From Kitasatospora sp. NBC_00315 (GTDB lineage Bacteria > Actinomycetota > Actinomycetes > Streptomycetales > Streptomycetaceae): a stretch of 64,000 nucleotides of DNA. Each line of letters opens with the position of its first letter. Within the stretch, counting starts at the first letter, position 1. The stretch spans positions 1,798,001-1,862,000 of the forward strand of contig NZ_CP108025.1 of NCBI RefSeq assembly GCF_041435095.1, in the 5' to 3' direction. Below are positions 1-9,249 of this stretch, piece after piece. The position numbers and the translations under genes were made by a program. The notes beneath the pieces were generated by a model. The model worked only from the letters and a program-made list of their open reading frames with translations. It searched no databases and was not told the origin of the DNA.

Positions 1-228
1 GTGCAGGCCGCGCTGATCTCCCAGGTGTTCCGTTCGCTGGTCAGCGGCGTCCCGGCGGGTGGCGGCACGCCGGGCGCCGGCCCCTGGCCGTACGTGGGCC
101 CGGTCTTCCTGTACTGCTGGAGCGACGACGGCGGCGCGGCGGGCCCGTTCGGCCTGGTCCGGGTGGACGGCACCGCCAAGGCGGCGCTCGCGGCGGTGAC
201 CGCCCTGTCCCTCACCGGCGGGGTCTGA
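1..228 (+). CDS. Glycoside hydrolase, C-terminal fragment
   Basis: Only the last 75 residues or so lie in the window; the gene begins upstream of base 1, and the GTG at base 1 should not be taken as the start. The fragment holds an alpha-helical stretch, then a WPYVGPVFLYCWSDDG segment and FGLVRVDGTAKAAL. That pattern (aromatic strand, Asp-rich turn, then a line resembling 'FGLL-DGTPK-A') is typical of the end of the TIM barrel in cellulase-like GH5/GH39 enzymes, including PslG-like proteins. The exact family and substrate cannot be set from this tail. It ends at TGA 226-228, facing the P450 gene. Confidence 0.6.
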   Translation: MQAALISQVFRSLVSGVPAGGGTPGAGPWPYVGPVFLYCWSDDGGAAGPFGLVRVDGTAKAALAAVTALSLTGGV

Positions 229-286
229 GCGCTCCGATCCCCCACCGGCGGGTCCGCGCCCGGCCGGGCGGTCGGGTCGCCCACGG

Positions 287-1561
287 CTACCAGGTGAACT
301 TCAGCGACTTCACCCGGTTGTCGAAGGAGGACGGGACGAGCACCGGCTCGCCGACCGCGCGCAGCCCCGGCAACCGGGTGAACAGCTCCCGCAGCAACAC
401 CTTCATCTCCTGCCGGGCCAGGTGGGCGCCGAGGCAGTAGTGCGGGCCGCCCCCGCCGAAGCCGAGGTGCGGGTTGGGCGTGCGGGTGATGTCGAAGGCG
501 TCCGGGTCGCTGAACACGGCCTCGTCGCGGTTGGCGGAGCCGAAGAAGAGCACCACCTTCTCGCCCTCGGCCAGCCGGGTGCCGCCCAGCTCGTGGTCGG
601 TGGCGACGGTACGGCGGAACTGGATGATCGGCGTGGCGTGCCGGATGATCTCGTCGACCGTGCCCCCGAGGTGGCGGTCCACGTCGGAGAGCAGCAGTTC
701 ACGCTGGTCGGGGTGGTCGGTCAGCAGGGTGAGGCCGTGCGCGAGGGCGTTACGGGTGGTCTCCACCCCGGCCACCAGCAGCAGCGAGAAGAACGCGCCG
801 AGTTCGCGGCCGGTCAGGTTCCGGCCGTCGACGTCGGCGGTGACCAGGGCCGAGATCAGGTCGTCGGTGGGGTGGTCGCGGCGTTCGCGGCCGAGGTCGG
901 CGACCATGCCCTGCATCGCGGCGAGGGCGCGCAGCCCGCGCCCGGGGATCCGGATCCGGCTGCGCAGCGGGCGATCCACGCCGGTGTTCTCGGACGCGTG
1001 GTCGACCTGGTCCAGGATGCTCCGGCGGGGCTCCTCGGGGATGCCCATCATGTTGCAGATGACCTGGAAGGGCAGCTCGGCGGCGACCGCGGTGACGAAG
1101 TCGTCCGGGCGGTGCTCGATCACCTCGTCGACCAGCCGGGCGGCGACCCGGCGGATGTCGGCCTCGGCCCGGGCGAGCAGGCGCGGGGTGAAGGCGCGGG
1201 AGATGATCCGGCGCAGCTGGGCGTGCCGGGGGTCGTCCAGGTTGACCATCGAGTCGCCGAACAACGCCCGTACCCAGCGGGCGGGTTCCGGGGTGGTGAC
1301 CCCCGGACCGCTGAGGAACACCGAGGGTGTGCGGCTGGCCTCGACCACGTCGGCGTGCCGGACCAGCGCGTGGAAGCCCTTGGCGGGGCGGCGGCCGCCG
1401 GCGGGCCGCTCGGTGAAGTACACCGGGCCGGGGAGCCTGCGGAGTTCGGCGAAGGCGGCCGCCCTGGCCGGGGCGGGGAGTTTCCAGAACGCCGGGTCGG
1501 CGAGATCGATGCCGGGCGGAGCGGATTCGGCTCGCGCGGAAGTCCCCGCCGGTGCGGTCAT
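287..1561 (-). CDS. Cytochrome P450 (CYP124/125/142-like)
   Basis: A 424-aa cytosolic haem-thiolate monooxygenase. Visible motifs are the I-helix LLLVAGVETTRN (oxygen-binding AG-x-x-T), the K-helix DEIIRH (ExxR), and the haem loop FGGGGPHYCLGAHLA with the axial Cys. Substrate recognition and electron donors (ferredoxin and reductase) are not encoded nearby. The loop and the PNPHLGFGGGGPH context resemble the CYP124/125/142 group that oxidises lipid or sterol chains, but natural-product P450s share this look. The ATG at 1561 was chosen because GGGAG lies about 8 bases upstream; the open frame continues further but is low-complexity. The gene is divergent from a glycosyltransferase, suggesting a shared tailoring or detoxification role (inference). 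Confidence 0.93.
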   Translation of the reverse strand: MTAPAGTSARAESAPPGIDLADPAFWKLPAPARAAAFAELRRLPGPVYFTERPAGGRRPAKGFHALVRHADVVEASRTPSVFLSGPGVTTPEPARWVRALFGDSMVNLDDPRHAQLRRIISRAFTPRLLARAEADIRRVAARLVDEVIEHRPDDFVTAVAAELPFQVICNMMGIPEEPRRSILDQVDHASENTGVDRPLRSRIRIPGRGLRALAAMQGMVADLGRERRDHPTDDLISALVTADVDGRNLTGRELGAFFSLLLVAGVETTRNALAHGLTLLTDHPDQRELLLSDVDRHLGGTVDEIIRHATPIIQFRRTVATDHELGGTRLAEGEKVVLFFGSANRDEAVFSDPDAFDITRTPNPHLGFGGGGPHYCLGAHLARQEMKVLLRELFTRLPGLRAVGEPVLVPSSFDNRVKSLKFTW

Positions 1562-1972
1562 GGTGTGTCTCCCTGTGCCTGTCGGTCCCCACCATTGGCG
1601 GCCACCGACTGGTTCGGTGTCAAACCATGCTGATCTACCGATGATCTGACTGTTCCTCACCCAGTGGGTACAAGAGCCCGCCGGGCACGCCGGCGCCCGA
1701 CGTGCCGGAACCGGCCCGCCCTGCCCGGCCCCGCCCGGACCGGCCGCTCCGGGGGCTGCGGCCGCCGGGCGACGGATCCTGGCGAGCGCCCCGGGGGCCG
1801 GACGGGCGGATCGAGACGGCGGGAGGAGCAGCCTCGCGCGCTCCTGGCAAGGGTCGTCCGCGAATCGTCCGGTTGTGACCGCTCCCCCACCGGGGATTTG
1901 ACGATTCGTCATCTGTGACGGCGACACTACGAAGTGCATCCGAACCATCCGTACCGAGCAAGGAGTAGCACC
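1562..1972. promoter_or_regulatory. Divergent promoter region between P450 and glycosyltransferase
   Basis: This 411-bp spacer has no convincing gene. For the rightward gene there is a TTGACG (1898-1903) and a weak GACACT (1923-1928), 19 bp apart. An inverted repeat CGTCA-tctg-TGACG (1907-1920) sits between them and could bind a regulator. On the minus strand a TTGACA occurs at 1623-1618, with no good -10 downstream. All of this is sequence reading only. Confidence 0.35.
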
Positions 1973-3100
1973 GTGCGCATACTGTTCACCGGCCCGGCGG
2001 CAGCCGGCCATCTGTTCCCGATGGTGCCCACCGCCCAGGCCCTACGGGCGGCGGGGCACGAGGTGTTGTTCGCGGCGTCCCTGCCGCTGGACCAGCTGCG
2101 CGGCTCCGGGTTCCCGCTCACCGAGATCGGTGACGGCAGCAGCATCCAGGACGCCTTCGCGCGCAGCGCCGAGCGAGGCGCGGGTTACGTCAACCACGAC
2201 CGCACGCAGGACGAGATCCTCGCCCTCGCCGCCGTCGGTTTCGCCGAGCTCTCCCGGCCCACCGTGCCGGGCCTGCTGGACGTCGCCGAGCAGTGGCGGC
2301 CGGACGTCCTGGTCTTCGACTCGTTCCAGGCCGCTGCCCCGCTGGTCGCCGCGAAGCTCGGCATACCCTCGGTGCTGCACAACTTCGGGGTCACCTCCGG
2401 CCACGGCATGGTCGCCCGGCTGGCCGCGAACTTCGAGGACGTCTACAAGGAGCACGGGGTCGACGGCCCCGCCCGGCCGATGGCCCTGGACGTGCTGCCC
2501 GCCTCGCTCGGTGGCGACGGTGACGGCTGGCGCGTGCGCTACGTCCCTTACAACGGCGGGGGTCTGGTCCCGGCCGACCTGCTGCGTCGTGGCGAGCGGC
2601 CGCGGATCGCGGTCACCCTCGGCACCGTGCTGACGCAGGTGGACGGCGTCCGGGCGATCGCCGGGCTCGCCGCCGCCGCCGGCACGGTGGACGCCGAGTT
2701 CCTGTTCGCCGTCGGCGGCGCGGATCTCTCGCTGCTCGGCGACCTCCCGGACAACGTCCGGACGCTGCCCTGGGTCCCGCTGGCCGAACTGCTCAGCGTC
2801 ACCGACGCGGTGGTGCACCACGGTGGTTCCGGCACCATGCTCACCGCCCTCACCGCGGGCGTCCCCCAGCTGCTGCTGCCGCAGGGCGCCGACCACTTCG
2901 CGAACGCCGACGCCCTGGTGGCGGCCGGCGCGGCGCTGCGCGCCCGCTCCGAGGAGGTGGACGGCGAGCTGCTCACCCGGCTGCTCACCGACACCGCGCT
3001 GCGCGCGAGCGCGACCGCCCTGCGCGCGGAGAACGCGGCGCTGCCCGCACCGGCCTCGCTGGTGCCGGAGTTCGAGGCCCTGGCCGCGGCCTCACGCTGA
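1973..3100 (+). CDS. GT1-family glycosyltransferase (macrolide/antibiotic type)
   Basis: A 375-aa GT-B enzyme that would move a sugar from a nucleotide-sugar donor to a small acceptor. The N-terminus RILFTGPAAAGHLFPMVP carries the acceptor-side GHLFP motif. The C-terminal donor site reads VHHGGSGTMLTALTAGVP and then LPQGADHFANADAL, the actinomycete antibiotic glycosyltransferase version of the PSPG-like motif. GTG 1973 is preferred over the upstream ATG at 1934 because AGGAG (1961-1965) precedes it and the family starts with this strand. Such enzymes either decorate or inactivate natural products. No sugar-biosynthesis genes are nearby, so a self-protection or xenobiotic role is as likely as biosynthesis. 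Confidence 0.88.
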   Translation: MRILFTGPAAAGHLFPMVPTAQALRAAGHEVLFAASLPLDQLRGSGFPLTEIGDGSSIQDAFARSAERGAGYVNHDRTQDEILALAAVGFAELSRPTVPGLLDVAEQWRPDVLVFDSFQAAAPLVAAKLGIPSVLHNFGVTSGHGMVARLAANFEDVYKEHGVDGPARPMALDVLPASLGGDGDGWRVRYVPYNGGGLVPADLLRRGERPRIAVTLGTVLTQVDGVRAIAGLAAAAGTVDAEFLFAVGGADLSLLGDLPDNVRTLPWVPLAELLSVTDAVVHHGGSGTMLTALTAGVPQLLLPQGADHFANADALVAAGAALRARSEEVDGELLTRLLTDTALRASATALRAENAALPAPASLVPEFEALAAASR

Positions 3101-3106
3101 ACCCGC

Positions 3107-3140
3107 CCGGGGCGGGCCGGCCACGGCCGCCCCGCCCCGG
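3107..3140 (+). terminator. Hairpin after glycosyltransferase gene
   Basis: A 10-bp GC-only stem, CCGGGGCGGG (3107-3116) pairing with CCCGCCCCGG (3131-3140), with a 14-nt loop. It starts 6 bases past the stop. There is no T-run, as is usual in Streptomyces. Confidence 0.4.
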
Positions 3141-3161
3141 TGGCCCGGCTATCGTGGCCGG

Positions 3162-3959
3162 GTGAGCGCCTCCCCCTCGTTCCCGGCCGCCCGCACGCTG
3201 ACGGACGACCTCGGGCTGCCCGTCCGGATCGGCGCGGTGCGGCGGGTGGTCTCGCTCGTACCGTCGCTGACCGAGGCCGTGGCCGGGACCGCGCCCGGTC
3301 TGCTGGTCGGAGCCACCGACTGGTGCACCCACCCGGCGGAGCTGGCGGTCACCCGGATCGGCGGCACCAAGAACCCGGACACGGCCCGGATCCTCGCGCT
3401 GGCACCGGATCTCGTGCTCGCCAACGAGGAGGAGAACCGGCTGCCCGACCTGGACGTCCTGCGGGCCGCCGGAACACCGGTCTGGGTCACCCGGATCCGC
3501 ACGCTCGACCAGGGGTTCGCCTCCCTGGAACGGATGCTGGACGAGGTCTGCGGCCTGGGCCGGCCCGCCTGGCTGGAGCAGGCGCGGGCCGCCTGGCGGG
3601 AGGTCCCGGTACCGGATCGCCCGCTCCGGGCCGTCGTGCCGGTCTGGCGCCGTCCGTGGATGGTCCTGGGGAGTGACACCTTCGCCGGCGACCTGCTGCG
3701 CCGGCTCGGCGTCGAGCCGCTGCACGCCGGACACCCGGAGCGCTACCCCGCGATCCCCGTCGCCGAACTCAACGCGTCCCGGCCCGAGTTGCTGGTGCTA
3801 CCGGACGAGCCGTACCGCTTCACCGCCGAGGACGGACCCGAGGCCTTCCCCGGCGTACCCGCGGCGCTGGTGAGCGGGCGCCATCTCACCTGGTACGGAC
3901 CCTCGCTGGCCGAGGCTGCGACCCTGCTACCGGCGCAACTGGCCCTGCGCGTGGGGTAG
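3162..3959 (+). CDS. Helical-backbone metal/cobalamin receptor domain protein
   Basis: A 265-aa protein of the BtuF/TroA type (two alpha/beta lobes joined by a long helix). The sequence RRVVSLVPSLTEAVAG, then GATDWCTHP, IGGTKNPD and LAPDLVLANEEEN, matches cobalamin or siderophore binding proteins. Unlike transport receptors it has no signal peptide or lipobox, so it looks cytosolic. Cytosolic members of this family are common in streptomycetes and their ligand is unknown. The GTG at 3162 was chosen because upstream residues are low-complexity; the ribosome site is weak. No ABC permease or ATPase is adjacent, which argues against a dedicated uptake system. Confidence 0.78.
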   Translation: MSASPSFPAARTLTDDLGLPVRIGAVRRVVSLVPSLTEAVAGTAPGLLVGATDWCTHPAELAVTRIGGTKNPDTARILALAPDLVLANEEENRLPDLDVLRAAGTPVWVTRIRTLDQGFASLERMLDEVCGLGRPAWLEQARAAWREVPVPDRPLRAVVPVWRRPWMVLGSDTFAGDLLRRLGVEPLHAGHPERYPAIPVAELNASRPELLVLPDEPYRFTAEDGPEAFPGVPAALVSGRHLTWYGPSLAEAATLLPAQLALRVG

Positions 3960-4034
3960 GTGGCCCGGGACCGGAGGCGGGCCGGGGTTCGCTCCGGCGA
4001 AGGCCCCGCGCACGGTTCCTCCGTATGCGGGTCG

Positions 4035-4060
4035 TAGGATGACGCTTCTTCGACGAAGAA
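4035..4060 (+). promoter_or_regulatory. Possible promoter -10 and inverted repeat before SLT lipoprotein
   Basis: TAGGAT (4035-4040) resembles a good -10 hexamer; no clear -35 is seen. Just downstream is a tight inverted repeat, TTCTTCG-a-CGAAGAA (4046-4060), AT-richer than its surroundings. It lies 23 bases before the ATG and would fall at or near the transcription start, so it could be an operator or a 5' hairpin. Confidence 0.35.
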
Positions 4061-4083
4061 CTGTCAACGGGGGTTGGTCACCT

Positions 4084-5049
4084 ATGCGGGTGAAGGTTTT
4101 CAAGGGGTCGACGGTGCTGGCCACGACCGTCGTCCTGTCCGCCGCGCTGCTCACGTCCTGCGGGACGAAGCCGGCGCACGACGCGAGCGCTCCACCACCG
4201 GCCACGGCCGCCGGGACCTCCCCCGCCGCGTCCCCGTCCCCGTCCGACTCCCCGCCGGCCGCCGCGAGCGAGTCCCCCAGCGCCTCGCCGAGCCCCTCGG
4301 CCAAGACCTCCACCGCTGCAGCGAGCAAGCCGGCGAGCGCCAGACCCAGCACGCAGGCGGCGAAGACCACCCCGAAGCCGGTCGCGGCCGCGGCCCCCGC
4401 CCCGGTGGCCAAGCCCGGCCCGGTCGCTCCCCCGCCGCCGGCGCCGACGACGCCGCACGTCCCGCCGCTGGAGAGCAGCTGCAAGCCGTCCTACCCCCGG
4501 CCCAACGAGCCCCGGAGTACCGTCGGCGCGGCGCTGACGGCCGCGGCGGCCCAGTCGCGGGTGCTGAGCCTGAGCAACGGCGGCACCGACCGGATGCCGC
4601 CGCTGCCCACCAGCCTCGTCAGGGCGATCGCCTGGCAGGAGAGCGGCTGGCAGTCGGGCATCCTCGCCTGTGACGGCGGCATCGGCACGATGCAGGTCAT
4701 GCCCGCCACCGTCGCCTGGATGAACGGCAAGTACGCGGCGAAGTCCGACCCCGAGACGCTGGAGGGCAACGTCCAGCTCGGCACCCAGCTGATCGACTGG
4801 CTGATCGCGTACTACGGCGACTCCAGCTTCGGCGGGAAGTACGACCTCACGCCGGACCCGGCCACCGGAAAGACCCCGCTGCTCGACCTGGTGATCGCCG
4901 CCTACAACGCCGGCGCGGGCAATGTGCACTACAACAGCGTCACCGACCCGGTCACCAACACCACGACCGGCAGTCTGGTCATCCCCAATCCGGGCTACGT
5001 CGCGAACGTGAAGGCCCTGATGTCCAGCGCCCCCTGGAACGCCGGCTGA
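4084..5049 (+). CDS. Lytic transglycosylase (SLT domain) lipoprotein
   Basis: A 321-aa lipoprotein predicted to cut peptidoglycan glycan strands outside the membrane. The N-terminus has basic residues, a hydrophobic run and the lipobox LLTSC, giving an acylated Cys. Residues of roughly 25-125 are a Pro/Ala/Ser/Lys-rich wall-spanning linker. The SLT domain follows: AWQESGWQ with the catalytic Glu186, then GIGTMQVMP and AAYNAGAGNV near the end, all standard for the goose-lysozyme-like fold. The ATG at 4084 puts the signal sequence at the N-terminus; an upstream in-frame ATG at 4039 would add 15 residues with no benefit. It is likely monocistronic, ending before a strong hairpin. Confidence 0.9.
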   Translation: MRVKVFKGSTVLATTVVLSAALLTSCGTKPAHDASAPPPATAAGTSPAASPSPSDSPPAAASESPSASPSPSAKTSTAAASKPASARPSTQAAKTTPKPVAAAAPAPVAKPGPVAPPPPAPTTPHVPPLESSCKPSYPRPNEPRSTVGAALTAAAAQSRVLSLSNGGTDRMPPLPTSLVRAIAWQESGWQSGILACDGGIGTMQVMPATVAWMNGKYAAKSDPETLEGNVQLGTQLIDWLIAYYGDSSFGGKYDLTPDPATGKTPLLDLVIAAYNAGAGNVHYNSVTDPVTNTTTGSLVIPNPGYVANVKALMSSAPWNAG

Positions 5050-5087
5050 CGGACCCACCCGCCGCGCCGCCGCCCGGCGGCGCGGCG

Positions 5088-5130
5088 TCGGATCGGATCG
5101 GATCGGATCGGATCGGATCGGATCGGATCG
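5088..5130. repeat. GATCG pentanucleotide tandem repeat
   Basis: Eight exact copies of GATCG run from 5091 to 5130, preceded by a partial copy (TCG, 5088-5090). The repeat sits 39 bp past the stop of the transglycosylase gene and is followed by three copies of a GGCCGGTCA-like 9-mer. It creates nine closely spaced GATC or near-GATC sites. It is probably a slippage-prone microsatellite; no protein is encoded. Confidence 0.9.
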
Positions 5131-5186
5131 AACCTGACCGGGCAGGTCAGGGCCGGTCAAGGCCGGTCAGAGCAGCGCAGGACGGC

Positions 5187-5218
5187 GTGAGCCCGGCGGA
5201 CGGATCCGCCGGGCTCAC
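5187..5218. terminator. Bidirectional hairpin between convergent genes
   Basis: A perfect 14-bp stem, GTGAGCCCGGCGGA (5187-5200) against TCCGCCGGGCTCAC (5205-5218), with a 4-nt CGGA loop. It lies between the stops of the transglycosylase gene (+) and the Glu/Pro-repeat gene (-), so it can end both transcripts. Confidence 0.75.
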
Positions 5219-5262
5219 GGGTGTCGGCGGCCGGCGCTACGGCCGGGCCGGGAACCGGCCGC

Positions 5263-7287
<2,025 letters not shown>

Positions 7288-7494
7288 GTGAAGTCCGGTT
7301 CCTGGCAGGGCGACTACGGCGGGGACTGGCGGAGAGGGTGACGGCGCCGGTGAGCGCCGCGACGGGTCGGTCGGGCGTCCGACGCGACGGGCAACCGGTC
7401 TGGACGCCGGTGTGGACGCCCAGAATACGGGTGCCCGTTCGAGGCTTGCACGCACCCACCGCCCGACGGGGCCGATGACGCGCCGTAGACCCCC

Positions 7495-9084
7495 CTACCG
7501 GCCCTCGTCCGGCCACCGGCGCGCTTCCTCCTCGGGGCGCTGTGCAGGACGGATCGGCCGACCCCGGCGCCGACGGATCGGGCCGAGCGGCACCGTCCGA
7601 ACCCTGCGTCCGGGCGGGGCGCGGCCGCCCGGGGGCAGGCCGTGTCCGGTGCGGCGGAGCGTCTCCGGATTCACCGGTGCGAGGTACTCGGACAGCTCCG
7701 TCCGGTGCCACCAGGCGCCGGTTTCCCGGCGTTCGCGCCGGTCGGTGAAGCGGTAGAGGTAGAGGACGGCCCGGACGTGGGTCGGCGGTTCGGCCGGGAA
7801 GGGGTTGCCGCGCAGCAGCCGCAGAGTGTCCGGATCGTTCGCCAGCAACCGGGCGACGAGCGGCAGGAACCACGGCCGGGCGTAGTCGGGCGAGATGCCC
7901 GCGAACCACATCAACCAGTCCAGTCGCAGGTGGTAGGGCGCGAACTGGCGCGGTCTGCGCCGTACGTCACCCGGCTTCCCCCGGAACCCGTACTCCTTCC
8001 AGACGGTGTGCCCGGTGATCTCGGGGTCGTCGGTACCCTCCAGCACGACCTCCTGGCGGATCCGGTTCACGCTCCCGAAGGCGCCGTAGGTGTTCACCAG
8101 GTGCAGGTGGTCGAAGGAGCGGTTCATCACCTGCCGCCGCGAGAGCATGTTGCGCACCGGCCGGCGGCTGAGCACCACCACCAGGAGCGTCGTCGCGAGC
8201 ACCAGGCCCTCGAACCAGCCGGGCACCGTCCCGTACGAGGGCGTCGCCGGCAGTGGCAGCACACCGCGCAGCCGGGTGGCGTCGACGACGGAGAGCGCGA
8301 GCGCGACGGTGATCCAGTTCAGCCAGGCGAAGTTCCCGGACGCCACCAGCCAGAGCTGGGTCAGCACGATCAGGCCGGCCGCCACCGTGGCCACCGGCTG
8401 GGGCAGGAAGAGACAGCCGGGCACCAGGAGCTGCGTGACGTGGTTGGCCGCCGCCTCGACACGGTGGAACGGCGCCGGCAGGTGGTGGAAGTGCCAGCTG
8501 AACGGCCCGGGCATCGGCTGGGTCTCGTGGTGGTACCGCAGACACGTGAGGTCCCGCCAGCAGCTGTCGCCGCGCAGTTTGATCAGCCCCGCGCCGAACT
8601 CCACCCGGAACAGCAGCCAGCGCAGCAGCCAGAGTGTCGGCACCGGCGGCGCCACCTCGTCGTTGCCGAGGAACGTGGCGAGAAACCCCGCTTCCAGCAG
8701 CAGCGACTCCCACCCGAAGGAGTACCAGGTCTGACCGACGTTGACGATCGACAGGTAGAGCGCCCAGAGCAGGGCCCAGCACAGCATCGACGCCCAGAGC
8801 GGCAGGAGGTCTCCGGCGCCGGCCAGCAGGGCCGCCGCGAGCGCGCAGCCCGTCCAGGCGACGGTCGCGAAGAACCGGTCGGAGTAGCCCAGCCGGAACA
8901 GGCCCGGAGCCTGCCGCAGGCTCACCCGGGCGAGGTGGCGTGGCACCGGCAGCATCCCGTGCTCGCCGATCAGCGCCCGGAACTGGCGAGCCGCGGTGAG
9001 GAATCCGACCAGGTAGACGGCGGCCAGCAGCCGTTGGACGAGCTGCCGGCCCAGCCAGTAGTCGGGCGCCGCGAACCACTGCAT
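7495..9084 (-). CDS. Lipase maturation factor family membrane protein
   Basis: A 529-aa polytopic protein resembling vertebrate LMF1/LMF2 and their bacterial relatives. Hydrophobic segments alternate through residues 15-360. Family signatures include YDRFF-like SDRFFATVAWTG, NVGQTWYSFGWESLLLEAGF, FRVEFGAGLIKLRGDSCWRDLTCL and YHHETQPMP. A soluble C-terminal part contains TVWKEYGFRGKPG and APYHLRLDWLMWFAG. In animals LMF1 helps lipases fold in the ER; the bacterial role is unknown. The ATG at 9084 sits right at the family's usual start. It is a single gene with its promoter presumably in the 165-bp gap 9085-9249. Confidence 0.9.
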   Translation of the reverse strand: MQWFAAPDYWLGRQLVQRLLAAVYLVGFLTAARQFRALIGEHGMLPVPRHLARVSLRQAPGLFRLGYSDRFFATVAWTGCALAAALLAGAGDLLPLWASMLCWALLWALYLSIVNVGQTWYSFGWESLLLEAGFLATFLGNDEVAPPVPTLWLLRWLLFRVEFGAGLIKLRGDSCWRDLTCLRYHHETQPMPGPFSWHFHHLPAPFHRVEAAANHVTQLLVPGCLFLPQPVATVAAGLIVLTQLWLVASGNFAWLNWITVALALSVVDATRLRGVLPLPATPSYGTVPGWFEGLVLATTLLVVVLSRRPVRNMLSRRQVMNRSFDHLHLVNTYGAFGSVNRIRQEVVLEGTDDPEITGHTVWKEYGFRGKPGDVRRRPRQFAPYHLRLDWLMWFAGISPDYARPWFLPLVARLLANDPDTLRLLRGNPFPAEPPTHVRAVLYLYRFTDRRERRETGAWWHRTELSEYLAPVNPETLRRTGHGLPPGGRAPPGRRVRTVPLGPIRRRRGRPIRPAQRPEEEARRWPDEGR

Positions 9085-9249
9085 GCCGGGCCGCTCCAGG
9101 GACGGTGGTCTTCCTGCGGTATCCGTACCACTCGCCCCTCCGGTCGCCGGGGCCGCGACGGGCCGGGCTCCGCCCGGTTCACCCGATCGGGCCTCCGCCC
9201 GCCGCCGAGCGGCCCGCCCCCGGCGGGAGCGGGGCGCCCCGGACCGCTC

